A stretch of 64,000 nt of DNA from DATLLJ01 sp965229885 (GTDB taxonomy: Bacteria; Acidobacteriota; Vicinamibacteria; Vicinamibacterales; CAVVIG01): the NCBI GenBank assembly GCA_965229885.1, contig CBDDJX010000003.1:744001-808000 (forward strand). The letters are read 5' to 3'. The notes beneath the pieces are model-generated. The model was not told the DNA's origin and searched no databases. It saw nothing but the letters and a program-made list of their open reading frames with translations. Both the position numbers and the translations under genes were made by a program. Below, piece after piece: positions 49,022 to 57,906 of this stretch (position 1 is its first letter; every line of letters starts with the position of its first letter).

Positions 49022-50701
49022 CTATGGCGTCAGAGGCGAAGGAACGATCGGCGGCTTCTGGACGATTTCTCTCGTCCTCTGAACTTCCAGCTCCTCGAAA
49101 ATCAGACTCGGCGCGATGATCGAGGCGACCGTCGCCACGTTGATGCGGTAGTTGAGCAGCGTGCGTTCCTCCGATGCCTCGAGGATGTCCCGAAACGCGG
49201 TGGATGGAACGTTACCGAAGCGCAGTCCGCGCACCGGCTCCTCTTTTCCGTCCGGCGCGACCTTTACCACATCGAGCATGACCGGACCGCCGCCACCTCC
49301 GCCAGCCACTTCGCCAGGCCCGGCGATCGAGCGGACGATGTAGCCGAACGGCTTCTCTTGCACTTTGAGCAGCTCCAGGTAATTCTGCTTCAGCTGTGAC
49401 GCCGGAAGGGCCTGGGTGCTGCGCACCTGAAGGACGCCGGGCTGCACGCTGCCGGCACGGCCGTGCCCGTTCGACCGCAGCAGGTTCTTCTGTGGCGTAC
49501 GGCTTGTCAACAGCGTCACGAGTCGGCCCTTGTCGACGAGCGTCACGTCTTTCGCCAGCACGCCTTCGTCGTCGACGACGTACGCGCCAGCGACCGGCCG
49601 GCCTTCATATTCTTTGAGCGACGGCGTGTCGCTCACCGCAAACGAGTCGGAAAGGACACGCAATCCGATGCGCTTCAGGAACGGCGTCCCCTGGCGCTGC
49701 ACCCGCGCGAGCCTCGCGCTTTCGGCGTCCGGCGCCCGCCGGGCCAGCAGCAGCGGCACCAGCGTTTGCCGGAGAAGCTCCGCGCTGGCCTGTCCTTCGA
49801 CCAGAATGGGTCCGGTGAATTCCTCGCCGATCGCCGCGGTGCGCCGCGTCTTCGCGCGGGCTGCCACGTCGCGGGCGCGGGCCACGAGATCCGCCATCGG
49901 CGGCAGCTCTTCGAGCCGGCTTTCGAGGAGGGTAAATAGAGCCCGCACCGTGGATCCGTCGTCAGCCTGCGCGTCAGCGGAGACGCGGAGGTAGGCCGAC
50001 CCGACGGGCGTGATCGATTTGAATCCTTCGCTGTTCAGGTAATACATATTGCCGTGTGTTTCTGACAGCAGGACTTCGGACGTGTCGAGGCCGGGGGTCG
50101 ACGAGACAACTACAGAGAGCTGCTTGACGCGATCGACCCACTGGCTGCCCGTCGGCGTGGGCGCCTGCGTTGGCTGCAGCGTCTCGACCGGCTCCTCTTT
50201 CGAAAAATCCGCCAGCGCATCCGTCGCTGCGCGATTCTGGAACGTCGCCTTCTTCTTGGCGAATACGCTGACCGCGCGCTTGTACGCGGCATCGGTCGCG
50301 AGCCAGATCCGGCGCCGGATGGCGTCGTAGTTGTCGTCGAGGGGCATGCTCGGATCAGCCACCACCCCCGAAGTGCGATCCCGCGTGACAAAGCGGGAAC
50401 TGTCGAACGCGTACTCGCCGACCCGCACCCCGACCTGCAGCGTCCGGTTGCGGTCGGCAAGATCGTCCACAGTCCCGCCGAGCCTCGCCACAACGCGCAT
50501 CGACACGAGGTCGTCGATTTCGTATTCGATGTGGTACGGGGACGGCTCGCCGTTCATCCGGAGGTCGGCCATCGATCGCCGCATCTCGTCCTGCATGGCG
50601 GAAAGCAGCGGTGAATCCTGCGCGCGCGGCGCAGGCAAGGGCGACAGCACGAGCGTCAGGCCGGCGGTGATGGCAGCGGCAGCGACAGCTCGCATGCGCA
50701 T
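49022..50701 (-). CDS. exported TldD/PmbA (TldE-like) family protein
   Basis: The 559-residue protein has a signal peptide (AVAAAAITAGLTLVLSPLPA) and the TldD/PmbA fold. The N-terminal half has YHIEYEIDDLVSMRVVARLG and VRVGEYAFDSS. The C-terminal half has FTGPILVEGQASAELLRQTL, GAYVVDDEGVLAKDVTLVDK, LLRSNGHGRAGSVQPGVLQV and a FEELEVQRTREI end. It lacks the HExxxH zinc motif, so it corresponds to the PmbA/TldE-like partner. TldD/E heterodimers are unfolded-peptide proteases in the cytoplasm; these have signal peptides. It follows the TldD-like gene with one base between stop and ATG. Confidence 0.75.
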   Translation of the reverse strand: MRMRAVAAAAITAGLTLVLSPLPAPRAQDSPLLSAMQDEMRRSMADLRMNGEPSPYHIEYEIDDLVSMRVVARLGGTVDDLADRNRTLQVGVRVGEYAFDSSRFVTRDRTSGVVADPSMPLDDNYDAIRRRIWLATDAAYKRAVSVFAKKKATFQNRAATDALADFSKEEPVETLQPTQAPTPTGSQWVDRVKQLSVVVSSTPGLDTSEVLLSETHGNMYYLNSEGFKSITPVGSAYLRVSADAQADDGSTVRALFTLLESRLEELPPMADLVARARDVAARAKTRRTAAIGEEFTGPILVEGQASAELLRQTLVPLLLARRAPDAESARLARVQRQGTPFLKRIGLRVLSDSFAVSDTPSLKEYEGRPVAGAYVVDDEGVLAKDVTLVDKGRLVTLLTSRTPQKNLLRSNGHGRAGSVQPGVLQVRSTQALPASQLKQNYLELLKVQEKPFGYIVRSIAGPGEVAGGGGGGPVMLDVVKVAPDGKEEPVRGLRFGNVPSTAFRDILEASEERTLLNYRINVATVASIIAPSLIFEELEVQRTREIVQKPPIVPSPLTP

Positions 50702-50702
50702 G

Positions 50703-52409
50703 TCAGGACGTTCCAGCCGGTTTCGGTGCCGGCAGAATCGGTAGCATTTCGAGCGACTGCGCCTTCTTCTGCACTTCGACTTCGCTGACGAGCAGCGGCG
50801 GCGACGAAGCGGAGACAGGAACGCTGCCGCTCTCCGCGCGGCAGACCCCGTTGAAGACGTCCACCTGGTCGCCCGTCGCGACGATCTTGCCGAAAGCCGA
50901 CAGCGGCGTGCCAATCAGATCGACGCCGCGCACGAGCTCTGGCGGCCGCGACTCGTCGGTGTACACCTTGTAGACGACGTTCAGCAGGACGTTGAAGGCG
51001 TTGGCCGAACCGCGGCCCGTGTTCGTGAACCCGCCCTCGATGTTGTCGAACAGCAGGCCGAACGGCTTGCCCTGCCTGCGTGCTTCTTCCCGGAGCATCT
51101 CCATCAGCTTGTCGTTCGACACGCTCCTGCTGGATTCCACGAGCAGGTTCGACTGGCGCGACACCGGCAGATAGCCAGGCTCCGCCCGGCCGTGGCCGTT
51201 CGAGCGCGGAAAGTCACGGGTCGGCGCGCGGTCAACGAGAAAGGCCCTGAGAACGCCCTTGTCGACCACTGTCACCCGGCGCGCTTTCACGCCCTCGTCG
51301 TCATACAGGTAATGTCCCATCAGCTCGACGCTGGCGACCTTCTTCAGGGTCGGATCGAAGTTGACGCTCAGAAACGTCGGCAGCACCGGCTGGCCGATGC
51401 GGCTGGCGAACGTCTGCCCGTCGTCGGCGCTCCGCTGGCGATTGGCTTCGACGCGGTGGCCGAAAATCTCGTGGAAGAAGACACCGGCGGCGCGGCCCGA
51501 AAGAATCGCCGGACCGGAGAACGGATCAACGAGCGGCGCCTTGCGCAAGCGCGCGAGCAGGTCGATCATCTCACGCGCGTCCGTCATGAGAGCTTTCTCG
51601 TCGGGCAGTCCGGCCACTGACGTCGCGAAGTAGCTCGAGTACAGCGGCAGCTCCATCCCGTCGTCGGCCTTCGTCACCGCCTGAATGAAGAGCCGGAAGG
51701 CCACGTCGCCCGTCGCGACCTGCGATCCTTCGCTGTTCACGTAGTAGCGGTTGTCGGACTCGATCGACAGCGACACCTTGCTGAGAAACACGAGCGGCTC
51801 GTCGGCAAACGGTGCCGAAATGCGCCGGAGCCGCGCCTCCCACGCCCTGGTGTCGACGGTGTAGGTGACCGGCTCTCCCAGATACGTCTGGACGTCCTCG
51901 CGCGAGAAGTCCGGCGCGGGACCTTCTTCTTTCACCTTCGCAGCGACGTTGGTCCTGACCCGCGTCAACGCTTCGCTGGCCCGTTTGAATGTGCGATCGG
52001 TCGCGCGCCACAGCGCGAGCCGGATCGGCTTCTCCTCGTCGGTCAGCGGCAGCGAAACCTGGCTGACGCGCGGGCGTGCGGCCCGGGCGTCGCCGCGGAT
52101 CGGATGCGTGTTGTCGAGGAAGTAATCGCCGACGCGCACCTCGACTGTCGCAAACCGGATCCGGGATTCGTTGCTACTCTGCAAGGCGCCGACCGACGCC
52201 GACAGGGTGGTGGCCCGCGCATCGTGCAACGTGTAACTCATGAAGTACGCGGGCGCGTCCTGCTTGCTGAGAACCTGGAAGTTGCGCTGCAGTTCGGATT
52301 GCAGGATCGAGAAGGCCCGGGTGTCGGCGGCCCCCCGGATCGGCACCGATGCCGGACCCGTCGCCAGGCCGAGCACGGTGGCGACGGCGCCCAGGGCAAA
52401 ACGCCTCAT
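50703..52409 (-). CDS. exported TldD-family metalloprotease
   Basis: The 568-residue protein has a signal peptide (FALGAVATVLGLATGPASVP) and a TldD-type protease domain with the zinc motif GVFFHEIFGHRVEANRQRSA. Also visible are GHYLYDDEGVKARRVTVVDK, FPRSNGHGRAEPGYLPVSRQ, NIEGGFTNTGRGSANAFNVL and ELVRGVDLIGTPLSAFGKIV. It pairs with the downstream TldE-like protein; together they should form the heterodimer whose zinc site is in this subunit. Export of both is typical of Acidobacteriota rather than of the E. coli TldD/E system, and the substrate is unknown. ATG 52409. Confidence 0.8.
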   Translation of the reverse strand: MRRFALGAVATVLGLATGPASVPIRGAADTRAFSILQSELQRNFQVLSKQDAPAYFMSYTLHDARATTLSASVGALQSSNESRIRFATVEVRVGDYFLDNTHPIRGDARAARPRVSQVSLPLTDEEKPIRLALWRATDRTFKRASEALTRVRTNVAAKVKEEGPAPDFSREDVQTYLGEPVTYTVDTRAWEARLRRISAPFADEPLVFLSKVSLSIESDNRYYVNSEGSQVATGDVAFRLFIQAVTKADDGMELPLYSSYFATSVAGLPDEKALMTDAREMIDLLARLRKAPLVDPFSGPAILSGRAAGVFFHEIFGHRVEANRQRSADDGQTFASRIGQPVLPTFLSVNFDPTLKKVASVELMGHYLYDDEGVKARRVTVVDKGVLRAFLVDRAPTRDFPRSNGHGRAEPGYLPVSRQSNLLVESSRSVSNDKLMEMLREEARRQGKPFGLLFDNIEGGFTNTGRGSANAFNVLLNVVYKVYTDESRPPELVRGVDLIGTPLSAFGKIVATGDQVDVFNGVCRAESGSVPVSASSPPLLVSEVEVQKKAQSLEMLPILPAPKPAGTS

Positions 52410-52476
52410 ACGGAATGATATCGCGTTACAGGCGCCGCTCAACCAAGGTCCCTCTAGTCTTTGGTAGTCTTATCGG

Positions 52477-53004
52477 ATGCCGCACGTTCTCGACGGGATA
52501 ACCGTCTTCGATCCCGATGGCCGCGAAGTCCGCCTCGGGCAATTGTGGGAGACCCACGCCGCGGTGCTGGTGTTCGTCCGACACTTCGGGTGCCTGTTCT
52601 GCCGGCAGCAAATTGCGGCGATCGTCCCGCTTCGTGAACGCGTGCGGTCGCTCGGCGCCGAGCTCGTCGTGATCGGTCACGGGAGTCTCGATGAGATTCG
52701 TGCGTTCCGCGACGAGCAAGCCGTGGCCTTCCCGCTCTTCACGGATCTGACCCGCCAGGCGTACCGTGCGCTGGACATGCGGCGCGATCCCCGGTCGATC
52801 CTGACGCTCGGGGTGCTGGCGCGAAGCGTCAGGGCGTGGGCGCGCGGATTCCGGCAGACGCGCGTCGCCGGCGATTCCTTCCAGCAAGGCGGCGTGGTCG
52901 TCATCGCGCCAACGGGCGTGGAACGCTACCGGTTTATCAGCCGCGAGGCGGGCGAGCATGCGCCCTCGGCCGACATCCTCAAGTCCATTCGGGCGGAGGC
53001 GTGA
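52477..53004 (+). CDS. peroxiredoxin-like (PRXL2/SelL-type, AhpC/TSA) protein
   Basis: The 175-residue thioredoxin-fold protein starts MPHVLDGITVFDPDG and reads AAVLVFVRHFGCLFCRQQIA, with a CxxC redox pair. GAELVVIGHGSLDEIRAFRD and VAFPLFTDLTRQAYRALDMR follow. The FxRHFGCxFC motif is typical of the PRXL2 (FAM213) and SelL-like branch, in which some relatives carry selenocysteine at these positions; here both are ordinary Cys. Likely role: thiol-dependent peroxide or disulfide reduction in the cytosol. It converges on, and overlaps by 26 bases, the ferredoxin gene. Confidence 0.75.
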   Translation: MPHVLDGITVFDPDGREVRLGQLWETHAAVLVFVRHFGCLFCRQQIAAIVPLRERVRSLGAELVVIGHGSLDEIRAFRDEQAVAFPLFTDLTRQAYRALDMRRDPRSILTLGVLARSVRAWARGFRQTRVAGDSFQQGGVVVIAPTGVERYRFISREAGEHAPSADILKSIRAEA

Positions 53005-53329
53005 TCGTTTCCTGCGGCGTCGCCCCAGGGTCGGCCCGGTCCGAGCCGGCCAGTCGCATCACGGGACGAACGGCCATGTCGTGGTCGCAGAGAATCTGAC
53101 ACGATAGCCGGACGCCGCTCAGGCCTCGCGCCTCGAGAACGGCCTTCTCGGCCTTCGTCATCCGCTTCGGCTCTCCCTCGATGAATTCCACGCGGCAGGT
53201 GGTGCAGCGGGCGAAGCCGCCGCAGGCATGCATGATGTCGACGCGAGCGTCCTGCTCGATGGCGAGCACGAGCCGGCGGTCTGCCCCCACGTCGACGGTT
53301 CCCGACCCTTCAACTGTCAGCTTCGGCAT
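52979..53329 (-). CDS. 2Fe-2S ferredoxin
   Basis: The 116-residue plant-type ferredoxin starts MPKLTVEGSGTVDVGADRRL. Cluster ligands lie in ACGGFARCTTCRVEFIEGEP (three Cys) and the fourth in VRLSCQILCDHDM. The RxSCQ context is typical of adrenodoxin or ISC-like ferredoxins. It carries single electrons to unknown partners. The C-terminal 30 residues (LAGSDRADPGATPQE) are variable and overlap the end of the convergent peroxiredoxin-like gene. Confidence 0.85.
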   Translation of the reverse strand: MPKLTVEGSGTVDVGADRRLVLAIEQDARVDIMHACGGFARCTTCRVEFIEGEPKRMTKAEKAVLEARGLSGVRLSCQILCDHDMAVRPVMRLAGSDRADPGATPQETITPPPEWT

Positions 53330-53495
53330 CCGTAGACTATAGCTGAACCGGCCGGGCTGACCGGATCGACGCCTGAAACATGCGACCAGGCCACAGCAAG
53401 GAAGAGGCGCCGAAGAAAAGCGACTTCGGTCTCAGTGTCCTCAAGCCTTCGGGCGGTGGCGAAAAGGAGAAGCAGACCTCCAGGCGGCTGGCGAG

Positions 53496-54314
53496 TTGTC
53501 GCTGGAGCAAGGCGCTCTAGCCAGTCATGGAAGAGACCCTCGCGTATCAGAGCGTCACCCCTCTGGCATCTGCATCGGCATCGCCGGCGTCGACCGCCCG
53601 GACGATGCGCTCGTTGTTCGCGGCATCATGAGCCGCATCGGATCCAAGGCCCGCATTCTCTCGTCGTCAACGACGCGCTGATCGCGCTGCAGGCAGGGGT
53701 GGGCGCCGCCGAAGGCATTGTGATCGTCGCCGGCACCGGGTCGATCGCGTACGGCTGCGATCGCCACGGCCACGCAGTGAGATCGGGGGGATGGGGCTAC
53801 GTGCTCGGCGATGAGGGCAGCGGCTATTGGATGGGCCGTCTCGCGCTGCGGGCCATCGTGCGCGAGGTTGACGGGCGCGGTCAGCCGACCAGCCTCACGC
53901 CGCGCGTGCTGGCGCATTTCGGCGTGGCGCGGCCAGAAGAGCTGCTCCACACCGTCTACCGTCACGATTTCACGCCTGCCGCTGTCGCGGCGCTGGCGAC
54001 GCACGTGCAACACGCGCACGACGAAGGCGACGCGGTCGCCACCGCCATCCTGGATCGGGGCGCCAGGGAAGCTCGTGGCCGCTGCCGCCTCCGTCGCGAA
54101 TCAGCTCGGGTTGACCGGCGAAGAGTTCGCGTTCGTGCTCGCGGGCGGCATGTTCCAGGTGGCACCGTGGCTGCGAGACGAGGCGACGCGCCTGCTGCCG
54201 AGGATCACGCCACGAAGCCGCACCATCCTCCTGGATGTCGAGCCGGCGGTCGGCGCCGTTCGGTTGGCGCTCGCCGACCTGCATGGCGGCGCGAGGCTTC
54301 CGATCTACAAATGA
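53496..54314 (+). pseudogene. N-acetylglucosamine kinase (BadF/BadG type), frameshifted
   Basis: Three frames carry pieces in order: SGICIGIAGVDRPDDALVVR, then LVVNDALIALQAGVGAAEGI, VIVAGTGSIAYGCDRHGHAV, GGWGYVLGDEGSGYWMGRLA and LTPRVLAHFGVARPEELLHT. Last comes KLVAAAASVANQLGLTGEEF with VLAGGMFQVAPWLRDEATRL. These are the phosphate and adenosine motifs of ASKHA sugar kinases. Frame changes lie near 53665 and 54060; the first phosphate loop (DGGGTK) is not found. Dead gene for GlcNAc salvage. Confidence 0.7.
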
Positions 54315-54698
54315 ACGTGTGACTTCGACGATGCAGCGCGGGCTTCTCGTGCCGTGGCGCGCGTCATCGCTAGTCAGCTCGAGTTGCGTCCGGCCAGCGT
54401 GCTGGCCTTCCGACCGGACGAAGCTCCGTCGCGGTGTACTTAAGGAGCGGGTGCGGCTCGGCCCGGATTGTTCGCGCGCGCACGTCTAGCCTCAAGGAGT
54501 TCGTCGGTCGGCCGGCAGAGGATCGGCGAAGTGTCCCCGCGTTCGTGGATCGGCACCCCTTCTGCCGCGTCAATATCCCCGCACGTCACGTGCACTTTCT
54601 CCATGATGTCAGGCCGATGCTTGATCGCGAGGTCGCGTGGCGGCTGTAGGCAGAGAAGATCGAAGTGGGGTCTGCCTTGAGGGATCGGGCGGCGCTGA
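54315..54698. other. non-coding stretch
   Basis: I see no gene. Short frames on both strands have no recognisable motif, and the stretch lies between two pseudogenes. Confidence 0.3.
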
Positions 54699-55352
54699 CT
54701 AGGGATACATTGCCCGGAGGTGGCTCGCGTCCGCGTCTGACACGCCCGCCACCGTGGCGATGTCGTTCCTGAAGCGCAGCTGTCTCCGGTACCGCTCGAA
54801 GTAATCGGCGATGTCGCCGCCGTATCCGAAGGAGTACATGATGTCGCGGAAATCGCTCGTGTGCGTCAGTCCGAGCGCGTGGCCGAGCTCGTGGAGGCAT
54901 GTGAGATAGACGATGGTGTCACGCAGCAGAGCATCGTTTCGTGCGCGGCGCGCGATATCCCCACCGAGTGAGTCAACGTCGGGACGGACATAGACCGCCG
55001 CTCCACGCCTGCCGCCGACGGTCAGCGGCCGCGTCTCCCCATACTGACCTTCACTCGATTCGGCCCAGTAGAGTCAAATGAGGGCGTTCGACTCGGTTGC
55101 GGGTTCGAACCGAACCCGTTTGCCGGCGCTTCGCTCCCACGCCTCGAGTGCCCATACCGCAAGCTGACGATCGGGTGGGCGAAAACCGGCCTGTCCGATT
55201 CCATCCCCGATGAAGTAACGGATCGGGCGCGTGGCATCAAGTGGCCCCGGTGCAGCGGGCTGGCGCGCGCGTCCTCGAGTCGCGCCCATCGCGATGATCA
55301 TGACCACCGAAGCCAGCGTGAGCACCGCGACCTGGAGCATCCGCCGGTTCAT
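54699..55352 (-). pseudogene. matrixin-type metalloprotease with one in-frame stop
   Basis: A signal peptide (LQVAVLTLASVVMIIAMG) is followed by PIRYFIGDGIGQAGFRPPDR and AVWALEAWERSAGKRVRFEP. A TGA at 55074-55076 follows, then LYWAESSEGQYGETRPL, the zinc motif CLHELGHALGLTHTSDF (HExxHxxGxxH) and the Met-turn DIMYSFGYGG. The TGA stands where relatives have Arg or a similar residue (CGA to TGA). Apart from this single stop the 217-codon frame is intact, so decay is recent. It would be an exported matrixin/archaemetzincin-like protease. Confidence 0.7.
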
Positions 55353-55429
55353 GCTGCTGATGATAGTATTTCCGGCCCGACGCGATCTCGCCTAACCTTA
55401 GAGGATGTCGAAAAGACGTCGAATGTGCC

Positions 55430-56005
55430 ATGGCCGCTCTGATTGAAGCGATCGCGATTAAGCGGAAGATGTTCTTCGAGTACGAGAACGCGCCCTACCA
55501 CTGCCTGGACGTGGAGGTGTCGAGGCCGACGGCCCGCGGCGGCCAGACGCTTGTGCGTATCAAGATGCGGAATCTGCTGACGCGAGCCGTCTTCGACAAG
55601 ACCTTCAAGGCCGGCGAAAAGTTCGCGGAACCCGATCTCGCCACCGTGGAGGCTTCGTATCTTTACGCCGACGGCAGCGGCTGCCACTTCATGGATCAGG
55701 AGACCTTCGAAGGCCTCACGCTTCAACCCGAGATACTGGGCGACGATCGGCAGTTGCTCGTCGATAACCTGATGGTCCAGGTTCAGAAGTTCAACGGCAA
55801 TCCGATCGGCGTGCAGTTTCCGCCGCATGTTGAACTGACCGTGACGTCGACCGAGCCAGGCGTGCGAGGCGACACGGCCAGCGGCAGCGTCACCAAGCTC
55901 GCCACGCTCGAGACCGGTCTCGAGATTCGCGTGCCCCTCTTCATCAAAGAAGGCGAGAAGATCCGGGTGCACACCGAGACGCGTGAGTTTGCGGGACGGG
56001 CCTGA
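55430..56005 (+). CDS. elongation factor P-like protein (EfpL/YeiP type)
   Basis: The 191-residue protein has three beta-barrel domains of the EF-P fold: KRKMFFEYENAPYHCLDVEV, the tip loop SRPTARGGQTLVRIKMRNLL, LYADGSGCHFMDQETFEGL and VRGDTASGSVTKLATLETGL. It ends VPLFIKEGEKIRVHTETREF AGRA. The tip loop has Arg instead of the modified Lys, in a PTARG context as in E. coli YeiP (EfpL), which relieves ribosome stalling. Length matches that family. If it is the only EF-P it would be notable. ATG 55430. Confidence 0.8.
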   Translation: MAALIEAIAIKRKMFFEYENAPYHCLDVEVSRPTARGGQTLVRIKMRNLLTRAVFDKTFKAGEKFAEPDLATVEASYLYADGSGCHFMDQETFEGLTLQPEILGDDRQLLVDNLMVQVQKFNGNPIGVQFPPHVELTVTSTEPGVRGDTASGSVTKLATLETGLEIRVPLFIKEGEKIRVHTETREFAGRA

Positions 56006-56014
56006 CCGGCCGCC

Positions 56015-56715
56015 CTATCGAATGATGCGCAGGCGGGCCGGCGCTGGCAGCGCGATCGGGGGAGCCAGGATTTTCAGAACGCTGTCGAGAGAGTAGCTGG
56101 CCACGTACAGCTCGCCGTCGGCGTCGATCCCGAACCAACTCACGTTGCCGATGTCGCCGAGCTCGCCCGTATGATCGATCAGATTGGACGCCGTGACCTC
56201 ACCGGGGAGAGAGTCGATCGCCAACGCAATCGACCAGACGCGGTCAGCCGCAAAATCCGCGAAGAAGTATCGGCCCTGATAGGGAAGGTCCGAGCGCCCG
56301 CCCGCGATACACGAATCCGCCCGCGATAGACTGACCCGCCGCGCGCCCATATTCGAAGACTGGATCGGCGAGTGGCAGGAAGGCGGGCGGCAGGGACGTG
56401 ACGTGGTCGTGCGCGGCCTCGCGATTCCGCCAGCCGTAGTTGCGGCCGCCCCGGCCGCGCGGCTCGTAGTCGATGTCTTCGAAACGGCTCTGGCCCACGT
56501 CGCCGATGATCAGTGCGCCGGTACCGCCGCGGTTCGGGTCGTCGAACGAATATCTCCACGGATTCCTCAGCCCGAGCGCCCAAATCTCAGGCCGCGCCGA
56601 CACCGCGCCGCCGCCCGCCGCGAACGGGTTGTTTGCCGGTATCTGATAGCCGCTGGCATGAGTGTCCGGGACGTTGACGTCGATGCGCAGCATCTTCCCG
56701 AGAATGCGGTGCGTG
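56015..56715 (-). pseudogene. soluble PQQ sugar dehydrogenase (GSDH type), 3' part, frameshifted
   Basis: Readable are ILGKMLRIDVNVPDTHASGY, IPANNPFAAGGGAVSARPEI, WALGLRNPWRYSFDDPNRGG, ALIIGDVGQSRFEDIDYEPR and GGRNYGWRNREA in one frame. After about 56290 another frame gives YQGRYFFADFAADRVWSIAL and GDIGNVSWFGIDADGELYVA. These are the calcium/PQQ-binding strands of the glucose/sorbosone dehydrogenase family. The 5' half is missing at 56715, directly beside pyrF. Confidence 0.7.
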
Positions 56716-56726
56716 GCAAGAAGAAA

Positions 56727-57470
56727 TCAGTGGACTTCTCCTCCCTCCAGCGCCTCGTTGATTTCGGCGATGACTCGTCGAGCCGCCTCTCGCGGATGAG
56801 GGTCTTTCAGGATCGGCCTTCCCACGACGAGATAATCTGCACCAAGGCGAATAGCCTCAGCGGGAGTTGTGTGTCGTTTGTGATCGTCCGTGGAAGCACC
56901 CGCAGGCCTGATCCCAGGGCTTACGATGAGAGTGGGCTTGGCGAAAGCTCGCCGGCAGACTTGAATCGCCTCTCCGGATGCGATGACGCCATCGCAGCCG
57001 GCTTCAATTGCTGCGCGCGCGCTCCCGAGAATGTACGTTTCGAGATCCCGTTTTCCACCAGATATGGCTGGGAGATCGCTCGCATCGAGGCTGGACAGAA
57101 ACGGGACTGTCAGCAACTTCGGCGCATCGCTCTGTCTGGCCGTTCGAGCTGCCTTTGCTGCGGCGATTGCGGGTAAGGGCATCGATTCACTGAGCGTCAG
57201 CAACGCCACATTGTTGTCGACGCACACGTCAATCACCGCGGCGACAGTGTTGGCAATATCGCCAGGCACCTTGAGATCGACGAACACTCGCTTGTCCTTC
57301 CGCAGCGCCTGCAACAGCTGCGGCAAGCCGCCTGTCAGGAATAGCTGAAGGCCGATCTTGAAAAACGACACGTTGTCGAGCTGTTCAACGGTGCGTAAGG
57401 CCTCGTCGACGGTCGGTACATCGAGTGCCACGATGAGGCGGTCTTTGCCATTCAGCTGTTCCACAGACAC
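56727..57470 (-). CDS. pyrF: orotidine 5'-phosphate decarboxylase
   Basis: This TIM-barrel enzyme of about 247 residues catalyses the last step of UMP synthesis. Visible are RLIVALDVPTVDEALRTVEQ, VSFFKIGLQLFLTGG, RVFVDLKVPGDIANTVAAVI (active-site Lys/Asp segment), TLIVSPGIRPAGASTDDHKR and TPAEAIRLGADYLVVGRPIL. The usual DxKxxD dyad appears here as DLKVPGD, one residue longer than in E. coli or Bacillus, a possible variant. Start GTG 57470 (SVEQLNGKDRL); GTG 57464 is an alternative. It is intact and stands alone. Confidence 0.8.
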   Translation of the reverse strand: MSVEQLNGKDRLIVALDVPTVDEALRTVEQLDNVSFFKIGLQLFLTGGLPQLLQALRKDKRVFVDLKVPGDIANTVAAVIDVCVDNNVALLTLSESMPLPAIAAAKAARTARQSDAPKLLTVPFLSSLDASDLPAISGGKRDLETYILGSARAAIEAGCDGVIASGEAIQVCRRAFAKPTLIVSPGIRPAGASTDDHKRHTTPAEAIRLGADYLVVGRPILKDPHPREAARRVIAEINEALEGGEVH

Positions 57471-57906
57471 TCCGCTGGCCGCGAACTCTAGTAAGTTCGG
57501 CCCTGAATCGCAAGGACGACCGAGTCGCAGGCCTTTGGCAAGCTGCCATGGGCTTCGCCGGCCGCGGCTACCAAACATCGTCACGACCTGACCCGAAACG
57601 GGACACGCAGGGTGTGGGGAGACCCCAGGCATGACGCCATCTCCGTCCGGTACGAACCTCAACTGAGTGCCTGTAATTACTTAATTTAATAGGGCTTACG
57701 GCTATTTGTCCGCGGCGGCATGCGCGGTTCACGCACCAGGCGGCTCCGGGCACTCAGGTTGCCGAAGGACCTTTGGTGTTTTCAGGGTCTTCGTGCGTCC
57801 GCTTGACTGCCGCTTTTCCGGGTTCGCTTCCGGTCCTTGTGCGCCGGGAGAACGCCGGCAGATCGCAGACACGGGCGGATTGGCTTTGGTCGCAGGCGAG
57901 GGCGGC

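Noticed and set aside
55074..55076. In-frame TGA in the matrixin gene as a second selenocysteine codon
   Set aside because: The position is normally Arg or a similar residue before LYW, not Cys, and lies outside the zinc site; a CGA to TGA change explains it.
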